Below the pieces are notes generated by a model that saw only the letters and a program-made list of their open reading frames with translations, was not told where the DNA came from and made no database searches. From contig NC_083341.1 of the NCBI RefSeq assembly GCF_019175385.1, positions 64,203,800-64,267,799 of the forward strand: a stretch of 64,000 nt of DNA, written 5' to 3'. Made by a program: the position numbers and the translations under genes. Origin of the DNA: Lycium barbarum (taxonomy: Eukaryota; Streptophyta; Magnoliopsida; Solanales; Solanaceae). Shown piece after piece: positions 10,258 through 20,494 of the stretch (within the stretch, counting starts at the first letter, position 1; each line of letters opens with the position of its first letter).

Positions 10258-11700
10258 ATGGTGAGGAATCGAGCTAAGATAGCCCGAGACTAGGTGCTAG
10301 AGCTCCCAGCTACAGCTGGCACAAGAGGGTGAGCGACAGCTAGAGGACGTGGTAGAGCTAGAAGCCGCGGGGATGCCCCAGCCAGGGGCAGGGCTCCTGC
10401 GGTAGGGTAGCGGCATGAGAGATCTCCATCTCTCGAGCCTGAGATTCAGCAGGTTCGAGGCTAGGCCGCTGAGGGTGATAGGGCTCCAGCTCGGGCACAT
10501 CTTGAGATCACTTCAGAGCAGACTATGCATGATACTATGACTCGTGTTATACTCCATTTATATGCCCAATAGTCTGCCGCTGATGTTACTACTCCAGGCG
10601 AAGGTTCGTAGACTAGAGTTGGGGCGCAGCCCTCTAAGCAGAGACTGACTCATGCAACACACCCTGCTGCGCATATGGCTCTACGAATGGATATCGTGCC
10701 AGCCTCGGGATATGACCTTAGACCCGTGGCGGGCCCTGTTATGATCGTCACTGATCAGGTGTTAGTTGGGAGGTTTAGGAAGTTGGAGCCGCCGAGATTC
10801 TCAGGTACTTCTACAGAGGATTGTATGAGTTCATTTTGGACATGCATGAGTTGTTACATAGGATGGGGATCGTTGAGTCCCATGGAGTCGACTATGTATC
10901 CTACAAGTTTCGGGGAGGCACGAAGACTAGGTGGAGGTATTACTTGCAGACCTGAGGGTTCTCCTCCACTGACTTGAACACAGTTTCATCAGGCCTTTCT
11001 TAAGAAGTATGTGCCCCGGGCTTTGAGAGAGATGCGTAGGGATGAGTTTGTACATCTACAGCAGAGGGGATTGTCTGTGGAGGCCTATGTTACTCACAAC
11101 TTGCACTTGGCTAGTTATTCAGCTTCTAAGATCCCTACTGAGCCTGACAGGGTTAGGCGTTTTGTTAGTGGGCTCGTTGGTTCTCTTCAGATTTCTAGCC
11201 TTCAGCTTAAGGCTATAGGGGCTTCCTTCTAATCCATCATTGAGCATGCTTCTTTAGTCAAGGCCGCTAAGGCTACTGCATTTGGAGAGAGTAGTGAGAA
11301 GAGGCAGCGATAATTTGGGAGCTATGGTGGTTCTAGCTCGAGGGGTGCCGGTCAGTCTTCGAGGCCGTATCAGCCCTATTCTAGCCGCCCTGTGCATTCA
11401 ACCCTCCTCCAGTAAGCCACCCAGGCAGAGAGCTCTTGAGAGCTCATTTTTTTGACCAGTAGATTGGTTGTTCCAGCCGGGTCCTCAGCTTCAGCCTATC
11501 AGTCTCGGCCCTCTAAGGGTTGTTTTGTGTGTAGAGAGTTTGGCCATATCACTAGGGGGTGTTCCCGATCCAGGCAGGGTCATCAGTCCCATAGGACTCC
11601 GGTATCGTCAGGTAGTCGAGGAGGTACTTCAGCGAGGGGTAGTGCTCAGTCAGGCTGTGACGGTTCTCAGGTTAGTAAGGTGGGTTCTAGAGTTTGAGAG
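10258..11700 (+). pseudogene. gag: Element A gag (capsid/nucleocapsid), broken
   Basis: The frame starts at ATG 10258 (MVRNRAK...) and is soon broken by TAG and TGA codons. Readable pieces lie at 10675-10974, 11011-11229 and 11452-11694. They include the gag-like LVGRFRKLEPPRFSGT segment and FLKKYVPRALREMRRDEFV, typical of the capsid domain of plant chromoviruses. A CCHC zinc knuckle, CFVCREFGHITRGC, is encoded at 11521-11562 with all four metal ligands intact. Gag forms the cytoplasmic particle and binds element RNA. Stops such as CGATAA and CAGTAA look like decayed Gln codons. Pol follows directly, as in single-polyprotein chromoviruses. Confidence 0.85.
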
Positions 11701-11779
11701 GTGGATCTCAGTATGGATGTGGAGGGGCCCAGTGTTACTCATTCCTAGGTAGACTCTAGGCAGAGGCCTCAGATCCTGT

Positions 11780-12230
11780 TATTTCAGCTATCATTTCTGT
11801 CTTACATAGAGCAATATCTGTGTTATTTGATCCTGGATCCACTTATTCGTATGTGTCTGCATATTATGCCGTTGATTGGGATTTGCCTTGTGATAGCATA
11901 GCTATACATGTTCATGTGTCTATTCCGATCGGAGATTCTATTGTGGTTGATTAAGTTTATCGGTCGTATTTGGTCACTTTTATGGATTATGATAACTTTG
12001 GTAGATTTGATGATTCTTGATATGGTGGGCTTTGAGCAATATTTGTGTTATTTGATCGGGCTTTGATCCTGGCTTTCTCCTTATCATGCGATCTTGGACT
12101 GTCATGCCACGATAGTCACTTTCGCCGTGCCGGGCATTCCTAGACTTGAGTAGAGGGGTACTCTTAGCTCCGCTCCGTAGAAGATTATTTCCTTTGTTCA
12201 ACGAAGAAACTAGTCAACAAGGGGCGTTTA
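11780..12230 (+). pseudogene. pol: Element A aspartic protease region, broken
   Basis: The frame reads AISVLFDPGSTYSYVS, with the catalytic DPGST of a retropepsin encoded near 11829-11843. Later, PYHAILDCHATIVTFAVPGIP, at about 12077-12140, matches the region between protease and RT in Tekay-type polyproteins. Stops at about 11953, 12018 and 12151 and frame changes disable it. The enzyme would mature Gag-Pol inside the particle. It lies between the zinc knuckle and RT, as expected. No separate start is expected because it is part of the polyprotein. Confidence 0.75.
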
Positions 12231-12289
12231 GTTTATCTAGCTCATATGCGTGACACTATTGTTGCATTTCCACCCTTGAGTCCTTTCCT

Positions 12290-13720
12290 ATTGTGAGCGA
12301 GTTTGCAGAAGTATTCCCGTCTGATCTGCCGGATATGCCACTCGATCGCGATGTTGACTTCTATATTGGCTTAGATTCGAGCACTCACTATATTTCTATT
12401 CTGCCGTATCGGATGGCACCGGCCGAGTTGAGAGAGCTTAAGGAGCAGTTATAGGATCTATTGAGCAAGGGGTTCATTAGACCGAGTATCTCCCCTTAGG
12501 GTGCTCCTGTGTTGTTTGTGTAGAAGAAAGATGGATCTATGAGGATATGCAGTGACTATCGCCAGCTGAACAAGGTTATTATTCGGACCAAGTGTCTTAT
12601 GCCTCGTATTGATGATTTATTTGACCAGCTTCAGGGTGCTTCAATGTTCTCGAAGATTGACTTATGTTCAGGCTACCACCAGCTGAGGATCTGGGCTAAG
12701 GATATTCCGAAGACAACCTTTTGGATGAGATATGGACATTATGAGTTTCTTGTGATGTCATTTGGGCTTACCAATGCCCCAACTGCATTCATGACTTTGA
12801 TGAATGGCATCTTTAGGCAATTTTTTTATTCCTTTGTGATTGTATTTATTGATGATATCTTGGTGTATTCCAAGAGTAGAGAGGAGCATGAGAGCCATCT
12901 TCGCACTGTACTTGGGTTGTTGAAGAAGAATAGCTTGTTTGCTATGTTTTTGAAGTGCGAATTTTGGTTGGAGTCTACGGCGTTCTTGGGCCACGTTATG
13001 TCTAATGATGGGATCATGGTCTATCCATAGAATATTGAGGATGTGAGGGATTGGGCGAGGCCCACTACTGTGACTGAGATCCGTAGTTTTATGGGTTTGG
13101 CCAGTTTCTACCGCCAATTTGTGAACAATTTTGCTTATATTGCTTCGTCTTTGACCAGGTTGACTCAGAAGGATGTTCCCTTCCAGTGGTCCGATGATTG
13201 TGAGGAGAGCTTTCAAAAGATCAAGACTCTTTTGAGTTCAGCCCCGATTCTAGCATTACCCGTAGAGGATAAGTATTTTGTGGTCTATTGTGATGCATCC
13301 CCTATGGGTTTGGGTGCCATATTGATGCCTTCCCGTCAGTTGAAGATCCATGAGAAGAACCAATGATTTAGAGTTATTGGCCGTGATCTTTGCTTTGAAG
13401 AATTGGAGGCATTACGTGTATGGTATCCATTGTGAGGTTTTCACCAATCATCGTAGCCTTCAACATGTGTTTACGCAGAGAGATCTTAATTGCATGCAGC
13501 ACCGATGGATGGAGCTCTTGATGAACTATGGCATCTCTATTCTTTATCATCCAGGGAAAGCCAATGTGGTTGCTGATGCCTTGAGTAGCAAGGCCATAAG
13601 TATGGGGAGTTTAGCTCGTTTGGTTGTTTTCGAGGGTCCGTTGGCTATCGAGGTTCAGACTTTGGCCAACAGTTTCGTTCGTCTTGATATTTCATCCCTA
13701 GGCAGAGTTTTGGCTTATGT
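12290..13720 (+). pseudogene. pol: Element A reverse transcriptase and RNase H, broken
   Basis: RT begins with EFAEVFPSDLP and continues with PYRMAPAELRELKEQL, where a TAG interrupts. Motifs follow in order: [42 protein letters not shown] and the catalytic FIDDILVYS, whose Asp pair is at 12851-12856. The connection continues with [11 protein letters not shown] and, after a TAG at 13028, RSFMGLASFYRQF. RNase H starts at YCDASPMGLGAIL near 13290. Near 13360 a small deletion shifts frame, and the rest (DLELLAVIFALKNWRHY, ILYHPGKANVVADALS) is read in another frame to about 13720. Catalytic residues remain but the frame is dead. Confidence 0.9.
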
Positions 13721-13821
13721 ATAGGCAAGATCATCCTTATTAGATCAGATCTGGACTCATCAGTTTGAGGATGCTCGGTTGAGCAAGATGTAGGGTTCTA
13801 AGGGGTGAGACCAAGGAGGCC

Positions 13822-14720
13822 ATGATTGATTCTGAGGGTATTTTGAGGATTAAGGGGCGCGTGTGCGTGCCTCGTGTTGGAGACTTGATTCATTTGATTC
13901 TAACTGAGGCTTATAGCTCTCGATATTCCATTCATCTGAGGGTGACTAAGATGTATCATGATTTGAGGCAACACTATTGGTGGCGTCGGATGAAGAGGGA
14001 TATAGACGATTTCGTGGCTAAGTGTGGTATATGTAAGAAAGTTAAGTATTGAGCACCAGCGACTCGGTGTATACTTCAGAGGATACCCATTCCAGAGTAG
14101 AAGTGGAAGAGGATTGCCATGGATTTTGTTGTGGGTCTTCCAAAGACCCTGGGTGACTTTGACTCAATTTGGGTGATGGTTAATCGGTTGACTAAGTCCG
14201 CTCATTTCCAGTTCAGATTTCCTATACCGTGGAGAAGTTAGCCAAGATGTACATTCGTGATATTATGGGATTGCATAGGGTTTCTATCTCTATCATATCT
14301 GATCAGGGTACTATTTTCATTTCCCATTTCTGGAGAGCTTTTCATGAGGAGTTGGGTGCTTGATTGGATCTTAGTACAGCTTTCCACACCCCGACTATGG
14401 TCAGTCCAAGCGGACCATTCAGGTGCTCGAGGATATGTTGAAAGCTTGTGCTGTTGATTTTGGAGGTCATTGGGATCAGCACTTGCCGTTGGCAGAGTTT
14501 GCGTACACCAACAGTTTTCACTCGAGTATCGACATGGCACCTTTTGAGGCTTTGCATGGTAGGAGATGTAGATCTTCGGTTGGTTGATTTGATGCATTTG
14601 AGGTTCGAGCTTGAGGTACGAATCTGTTGAGAGAGTCTCTTGAGAGAGTGAGGGTTATTCAGTCCAAGCTTTTGGCAGCTCAGAGTCGACAGAAGATGTA
14701 TGCGGATCGAAAGGTCTGAG
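13822..14720 (+). pseudogene. pol: Element A integrase, broken
   Basis: The zinc-binding region reads KMYHDLRQHYWWRRMKRDID, then CGICKKVKY with the two cysteines. After a TGA at 14050 the core follows: [20 protein letters not shown] with the first catalytic Asp, then a stretch near 14290-14330 equivalent to the second Asp (SDQG), which is frame-shifted. A piece matching the end of the core (PFEALHGRR-like) lies at about 14535-14570. Several stops and at least two shifts occur. The enzyme would insert the cDNA into the genome. Domain order and spacing fit Ty3/gypsy. Confidence 0.85.
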
Positions 14721-14752
14721 ATTTAGAGTTCGCTGTTAGTGAACAGGTTCTA

Positions 14753-15135
14753 TTGAAGATCCCACCCATGATGGGTGTTATGAGATTTGGGAAGAGAGGC
14801 AAGTTGACTCCGAGGTATATTGGGTCATTTGAGATTCTTGACTTTATGGGCAATGTTGCTTATGAGTTGGCCTTGCCGCCAGGCATGGCAAGAGTTCATC
14901 CAGTTTTTCATGTGTCTATGCTGAAGAAGTACCATGCTGATGGTACTTATATTGTTCATTGGGATTCTATATTTCTTGATGAGAATTAGACCTATGAGGA
15001 GGAGCCTATAGCAATTTTAGATAGGTAGGTTCGAAAGTTGAGGTCCAAGGAGATTGCTTCTGTGAAGGTGCAATGGGAGCATCGTCCTATTGAGGAGACC
15101 ACTTAGGAGACTGAGTCTGATATCTGTAGCTGATA
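14753..15135 (+). pseudogene. pol: Element A integrase C-terminus and chromodomain, broken
   Basis: The frame runs MGVMRFGKRGKLTPRYIGSF, then PPGMARVHPVFHVSMLKKY (GPY/F-type module of chromoviral integrases), then a stop at 14987. The chromodomain segment follows: EEEPIAILDR, a TAG, then VRKLRSKEIASVKVQWEHRP, ending with another TAG in place of the expected Trp. Chromodomains guide integrase to marked chromatin and fit the heterochromatic nesting seen here. Three of the stops (ILDR-stop, EETT-stop, a TGA near 15131) look like C-to-T or G-to-A changes. The domain's presence is the main reason for assigning A to the chromovirus/Tekay lineage. Confidence 0.85.
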
Positions 15136-15184
15136 TCCTCAGTTGTTCACTGATTCAGGTACTTCTCCGTTCCTTTCCCTTCGT

Positions 15185-15200
15185 CGCTCGAGGATGAGCG
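15185..15200 (+). promoter_or_regulatory. LTR-adjacent hairpin, element A
   Basis: CGCTC-GAGGAT-GAGCG is a 5-bp stem. The loop GAGGA motif is shared with hairpins of the other elements while the stem differs. It lies 20 nt before the 3' LTR. Confidence 0.6.
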
Positions 15201-15220
15201 ATGGTTTTATTGGTATCTGA

Positions 15221-15856
15221 TGTAATGACCGGCTTGGTCGTTATAGTCTTTTCGGCACTTTTTGACCTTTTCCGAGCTTGTTAGCTCACTTTTGACCTGA
15301 GGAGACCATTGCCAAGCTTCCTGAGGTGTTTGGGGTTGATTTGGGAGACTTTTTGGAAAGATTTGGGCTTTAAACGAAAAAACACTGAGTCAAAGTTAAC
15401 TTTTAGGTAAACGGACCTTTTTCAGAAATCCGTTGATTCTGAGAGGTCCGGATGGTCATTTATAACTTGTGTGCAAATATGGTTCGGTTCCTAATACACT
15501 CGGGTGCATTTTGGGACTTGGGTTGAGAAGTTGGAATTAAGGTATCGGGGGTTGACTCGGTTTCCTTACTTCCGCATAATATATATCATTATCGTCAGAC
15601 TTATGTGATTTTTATCTCTTTGGCTTGTTTATTCATTTATTCATGATTTTACGATTGTTGGGATTAGGGTTTGCCTACCGAGGTGGGAAAGGTAGGTGCC
15701 CGCGCGAGTTAGCTAAATTGGGTTGTTTACATGATTTTTATCTCTTTGGCTTGTATATTCATTTATTCATGATTTTAAGATTGTTGGGATGAGGGTTTGC
15801 CTACCGAGGTGGGAAAGGTAGGTGCCCGCGCGACTTAGCTAAACTGGGTCGTGACA
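15221..15856 (+). repeat. Element A 3' LTR, internally deleted
   Basis: It starts TGTAATGACCGG, like 4752, and follows the 5' LTR to GGGGTTGACTCGG. It then jumps to TTTCCTTACTTCC, equivalent to about 9868 in the 5' LTR, so roughly 2 kb of LTR is missing. It ends GGGTCGTGACA at the GTTAT duplication. Confidence 0.85.
15606..15856 (+). repeat. Tandem duplication of the LTR end, about 126 bp x 2
   Basis: TGATTTTTATCTC...TTAGCTAAAYTGGGTY is present twice, at 15606-15731 and 15732-15856, with few differences. The first unit ends in a decayed LTR terminus (GGGTTGTTT). Confidence 0.85.
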
Positions 15857-15861
15857 GTTAT

Positions 15862-16374
15862 TCATGCCTTCCATACTTGGTACATTATTCGTACTGACGT
15901 CCTTTTTTTTGTGGACGCTGTGTTCATGCCCGCAGGTAGATAGGGAGACGGCTCAGGCCCTTAGACTGACTTCTCAACAGTTGTACCTGAGCACTCCATT
16001 TTTTCCGGAGTTGCAGTCTAGTTGGAATAGTTCTTTTGTGTACAGAAGGGTATGTCGGGGTCCTGTCCCACCCTTATTATGCTATGTACTCCAGTAGAGG
16101 CTCATAAAAAGATATGCACAGTTCGATGTTCTATGGCCATCTCAGTCTATATTCTATCGTATCGTCATTTTCATAGCCTTCTCGGCTTGTATACTTGAGC
16201 TCCACTTGATGACGTATCTATTTATCTTTTAGGCTTGTGTCCCATACAGCTTATGGTGTCTATGAGTTAGCATTATAGCCCACTCAGGTATGGATATGAG
16301 ATGCATGTATGTTTTGTGGTGCTCGGTAGGTCAGATCGGGGCGCCCATCATGGCCCTCCAGTTGGCTATTGACA
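15862..16374 (+). repeat. Element B 5' LTR, second part
   Basis: It resumes after the second GTTAT and aligns with 24554-25067 of the 3' LTR (CTCCAGTAGAGGCTC, GAGCTCCRCTTGATGAC). It ends TTGACA and is followed by the primer site. The frame at 15864-16097 is LTR sequence. Confidence 0.85.
15878..15935 (+). promoter_or_regulatory. LTR triple stem-loop block, element B 5' LTR
   Basis: Stem 1 is TGGTAC/GTACTG, kept through two wobble pairs. Stem 2 is CGTCC/GGACG. Stem 3 is CTGTG/CGCAG, with one wobble. The block is about 440 bp before the LTR end. Confidence 0.65.
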
Positions 16375-16378
16375 AAAG

Positions 16379-16390
16379 TGGTATCAGAGC
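16379..16390 (+). other. Primer-binding site of element B
   Basis: TGGTATCAGAGC is the intact tRNA-Met type primer site, 4 nt after the LTR end. Confidence 0.92.
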
Positions 16391-16431
16391 AATTCGTCCT
16401 AAGGTTGTCTATGAGTCGTGTCCAGTAGAGC

Positions 16432-16471
16432 CTTATTTATAGGTGTGTAGCGCTCCGCACTTATAAATAGG
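16432..16471 (+). promoter_or_regulatory. Leader kissing-loop-like hairpin, element B
   Basis: The outer stem is CTTATTTATA/TATAAATAGG, with one wobble. The inner stem is GTGTG/CGCAC (16443-16447, 16456-16460). The 8-nt loop TAGCGCTC contains the self-complementary hexamer AGCGCT at 16449-16454. It lies 42 nt past the primer site. Confidence 0.7.
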
Positions 16472-16656
16472 AGGCTGCATGGCATTTAGGATTGTTACCC
16501 TTCTTTGTATCCTAGATCGTACTATAGAGCCGAGTCATAGGGTGTAAATCTTTAACCTGACATTTGTTGTTTACAGTTTGACCACGACTCATTCAGAAAG
16601 GATTATGGGTGATTCGAGGATTGCAATGATGACATGGGAGAGGATTAAGTTACACT

Positions 16657-16968
16657 TTGGTGGAGGACCCAAGTGAGGATGTACCCTCCATTGGAAAGGA
16701 CCCATCTGACATCATGTATTCTATGAATATAGATTCTTCAGAGATTCAGGATGAATCAGCATTACATGTATCATCGACTTTAGTAAGCATAGAGGAGCCA
16801 GGAAAAGCTTCGTTGTTGCCAGTTTCACCTTTGGCCATAGTTGGGAAAGGAAGGGAAAGGCCAATGCTGGGAGTTGAACCTCAAGGTTTGGATTTAGGTA
16901 GACCAACGGAGAGTACAGGGCCTTCTGAGAGACCGAAGAGTTTGCAGCCTGAGGACTCTATTAACTAA
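16657..16968 (+). pseudogene. Element B 5' reading-frame remnant, function unknown
   Basis: A 103-codon stretch reads MVEDPSEDVPSIGKDPSDIM... and is rich in Ser, Pro, Glu and Asp, with no recognised domain. It lies where gag should begin, about 270 bp past the primer site, and an ATG at 16606 in another frame could be the original start. It has neither the capsid segment nor the zinc knuckle seen in element A. It may be an N-terminal extension of gag or a non-gag insertion. I do not recognise it and assign no role. The acidic composition differs from the basic gag of A. Confidence 0.35.
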
Positions 16969-19559
16969 GACTTGACGGTATCTTCGGAGCAAGGCTCAAA
17001 TGAAGGTGGTGGTCAGACTGGATAGGTTTGTATAGTTGGTACATCTGTAAAAGTTCCAGGTGGCGATGAGCGACGATAGAGAAACAATAGGAAGAAGAAT
17101 TTTTCTAGCCCATGTTAAACCGATTCGTGCCAGATCAGAGTTTTAGAGTAGGGCCATGGGAAGTCCCACATCCGTCTGAATTTCAAGACAAGAGCAACCA
17201 ATGATGGAAGGTACATTTATCGCTTCAATAGTGTTAAAAATTAAACAAGTATGATTTTGAAATGTTTTATGTTATGCAACGACAGTAAGTCATAAAACCC
17301 CGATGATTATGTTAGGGAAAGGACAAAGAGTAATGTTAAAAACGAACCTAGAGTGATTTTTATGGTTAGACGATGGGTTAAAACTGCGAATAGGTTGAGA
17401 GAACAGTGGAAAAGATATGTTGTGGCAATAAGGAAATATTATGATTAATTAGGAAAGGAATGTGTGAGGAACATAGTTCGACGAAGAGACTATATCTACA
17501 GAATTACGAATGATGGGTATTAAGAGAAATTAGTAAGGTACAAATGATTGGTAGGTAAGAGGAGATCGTACAGTATAAAGGGGATGAGTGGCAATGCCAA
17601 GTATCACTAATATAGTAGTAGTGTTTATACAACCTTGAGGATGGTATTGATATATCACGTGCAATTTTGTTAAGATAACTTTTGAAGTATTCCCGATGAG
17701 ACCTAAAAAGAAGAAAAGTTTGATAGGATTTTTAGTTGGGCAACAGCGAACGAGTGTGGTTATACTATGACTAGTTAGTAACACAAGGCTGAATGGCTAA
17801 TGGAGGAAGTGAGTGATGTTTTGAAAGAATCATTTGCATGACGAACATTGGATGAGTTTGAAGTCGCAAATTGATACAAAATATGCCCTTCATTGATGAG
17901 ACGAACTTATAGTCTAAAGAAAACCTGCCTAAAGAATGAGTGTTTGTGTAGGAAAGAAAAGGAGGAATATTAACAATCAGGGGAGATTTTTGGAGAATAG
18001 AATTTTGTCCTAGATACTATTACAGTGATGAAATGGGAAAGCGAGTAATAAGAGAAGGGTGATTTCTGGAAGGACGGTAAGGGAAATTATGAAGATCTCT
18101 TCGATGAGAAATTAGACCCCATCCAGGGCCAGTTTGCCTATGAGAATATGTGACCCTGCACATGTATGTGCACCTGAACAAATAGACTCAGACGACGAAC
18201 AGTTACAACTAAGATTAGTCGCGGAAATTACAGGGAGTAAGTACTTGCAGGAAAAAGGAGAGCTACATGGGATGTTAAATATAGAGTAGTGGGTTAACCT
18301 TAAGGGGGGAAGATGAGACGACAAGTATGGGATTAGAAGTATGAGTTGTTAGAAGATGGAAAGATAATGGTAAAAGATTTGAAAACTACCTCGAAGGGAT
18401 TTTACGCTTGCAGGCCGATAAGGTGTAAAGACGATTTGATGATAAACATAACCAGTCAGTCATATGCACGACTAAATAAAGATTGGGAGATAGTACTCTA
18501 AGGATGGAATTACTCGAAGCTTAAAGATAAGGTTGTAATAGAAAGTTCAGTAATGGAGAAACAGAGAAGGATTGAGTATGATGGCACTCTAAGTGAATAA
18601 TGGACTAAGATAAGAAGTTAAGTGAAATAGCCATCGCGAGCTAGTCGTGTGGATATGAAGTTCCAGCATCGCATACCGGTTGGCAAAGTATTGTGTAGGG
18701 AAAGCCTTAAAGGCAAAACATTCGAGTTAGAATCTAGTAACGTCTTTGTTGAGGGAAAGATGCGGAGTTAACAATAGAAAAGGGATGAAATGAAAATGAA
18801 CTATTCGAAGGAACGCGAGTATTTGACGATAATAGCCTACTATGAAAAAAAAATTGTATGATTATATGGAAGCAAAAGCTTATGATGGTATGAGAATTCC
18901 AGACATAGAATATTCAGGAGCGTAAAGGAATTAAAATCGCGTTCAAGTGAAATCGAACAAGATAGACCTAAATGAGGAACTAAAGGCTAGTGGCAGTAGT
19001 GTAGAAGATAATGAGGAGTAAGTTTGTGTAAGACAGCTTCATGGCATTAAGATGAGTAAGGATAGATCTAGCATCGAAACGGGTAACGATTATTCTGGAA
19101 GGTAGCAGAAAGGTATAAAATTATATACCGCATAGATGACATAAGTATGTGAGAGGCTTGCTAAGATCACTATAGAGATTCAACTGGTGAAACGTAACCT
19201 AGTGGAGAATAGCAATAGCAAAATATGGTATATGTCGGGAAAACCTGAGTAAAGACATAGTACCTTAGATATGGTATATTTCTAAAAACCAAAGCTCCAA
19301 AGAGGATTAAGGAAGGAGTATCTCAGCAAGATGGATTCTTAAGATATCAGAACCGACTAGCAAGGATATATGATCTATTCAGAGGCAACAAATATGTATC
19401 ATGCCCTTAGTGGACCGATATAAAGGAAATATTACAAAGTTCGTGGTTCGTTAATAAATAAACAGAAGCTTGAAAGACCGAGGTAACATATGGATGTGTC
19501 GTCATGGAATGAAGGAATGATCAATATGGATGTCATAATTGTAACGAATCATATAAGCT
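16969..19559 (+). other. Element B interior, heavily decayed
   Basis: This should hold gag, protease and RT, but I could not recognise any of their motifs. The + strand is A/G-rich with many in-frame stops in every frame. Frames listed on either strand here (for example 17530-17784 minus, 18112-18324 minus) show no family resemblance. Confidence 0.5.
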
Positions 19560-20182
19560 ATATATATGGGATTGTTCGGTTACCTAGCATCTTTGTTTAT
19601 CCGGTTAAGATGCCCAGTTCTTTACTAGCACCTGAAGATTAGTACATTCAGAGAAACCTGAAGAATATAGGTTACCCCATTGCTGACTTCCACCTTGAGG
19701 TAAGTGGGAAGGTACAACACACTTTTCGGATGTCTCAGGATATATATTATGAACATGTATGCTAGATCTTTAAGAAAGTTGTGATGACCAGTTAGTGTGG
19801 CTTGAATTTGCATTCCAAATGGCCCGTATGAAGCTCTATAATAATGGGAGAGTATCAGATTGTTTGAGATCTGGAATTTAATTCTGAAAAGATTTATGAG
19901 AATTATTAAGCAAGAAAAATTTACCCTCGAATACTTTAGACTTCACAAGATTACGCAGGATAGGCCGAAGGGCCAACGAGATGTACCCTCAGATTGGAAT
20001 CTGCATATTCAGTGTTTTACACGTCGATGCTTCGCAAGTGTATTGAGAAATCCCTTACAGTTGTACAAATTGATGATATTCAGGTTACAGAACAATTATC
20101 GTACGAGGAAGTTCCTACTACCCTCTCAGATAGCTTCAGGTTCGTGGATTGAGAACCAAAGATGTAATATTGATGGAGATAT
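19560..20182 (+). pseudogene. pol: Element B integrase core to chromodomain start, broken
   Basis: By switching frames one can follow the integrase core. It gives an IVRLP...AQF-like stretch at about 19560-19620, a region matching the segment before the catalytic Glu at 19650-19760, and the ...LEFAF...MA-P-YEALY signature near 19800-19850. Downstream, at about 20005-20160, one frame reads SVLHVSMLRKCIEK, then VVQIDDIQVTEQLSYEEVP, then a decayed LSDSFRFVD start of a chromodomain. Solo LTR C interrupts at 20183, and the rest resumes at 22508. Multiple frameshifts and stops make it nonfunctional. The YEEVP chromodomain entry is the basis for the chromovirus call. Confidence 0.7.
20178..20182. 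repeat. Target duplication of solo LTR C (GATAT), left copy
   Basis: GATAT at 20178-20182 is repeated at 22508-22512, directly flanking the LTR. Confidence 0.88.
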
Positions 20183-20265
20183 TGTTACACCTCGGAAATT
20201 TCCTCATGAGCGTACAGTGAAAAGTTGCAGAATTGCATTTTGGCCAGTTGGACGTAAAGTGAAAT

Positions 20266-20494
20266 ACGGACCGTAAAGTGGTATACGGCCCGTATACTGG
20301 CATGTCGTATTTCAACTTGCAAAATTTCAACTTTCTGTCAAATGTTTAAAAACGACTTGGAATACGGACCGTAAATCGAAATACGGCCCGTAAACTGAGT
20401 CGTAAATTGCCATGATCTCCAGTATGCCTTTTTGTTTCTAATATGCTTAAATACGGTCGTGAAGGATGGACCGTAAACTAGTATACGGCCCGTA
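20266..20494 (+). repeat. TACGGNCCGTA palindrome array, LTR C
   Basis: Five copies: TACGGACCGTA at 20266-20276 and 20363-20373, and TACGGCCCGTA at 20285-20295, 20382-20392 and 20484-20494. The second extends to the 17-bp GTATACGGCCCGTATAC at 20282-20298. Half-sites lie between them. Confidence 0.85.

Larger units (their letters stand above)
4752..15856 (+). mobile_element. Element A: Ty3/gypsy chromovirus (Tekay/Del-like)
   Basis: It is bounded by TG...CA and the GTTAT duplication. The order is 5' LTR (4752-10045, with D inside), mutated tRNA-Met primer site, gag, protease, RT, RNase H, integrase, chromodomain, then 3' LTR (15221-15856). This order and the C-terminal chromodomain fit the Tekay/Del lineage. 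Many stops are TAG, TAA or TGA where Gln, Arg or Trp codons are expected, a pattern of C-to-T decay. The two LTRs differ greatly: the 3' copy is only 636 bp and has lost its middle. Confidence 0.9.

Noticed and set aside
16379..16390. Short tRNA-like match (also 56823 and 10049)
   Set aside because: Only the primer-binding complement of a tRNA 3' end. No tRNA fold or gene around it.
19860..20276. 138-codon frame MFEIWNLILKRF...
   Set aside because: It overlaps the integrase C-terminus in a different frame and runs across the border into LTR C, so it is accidental.
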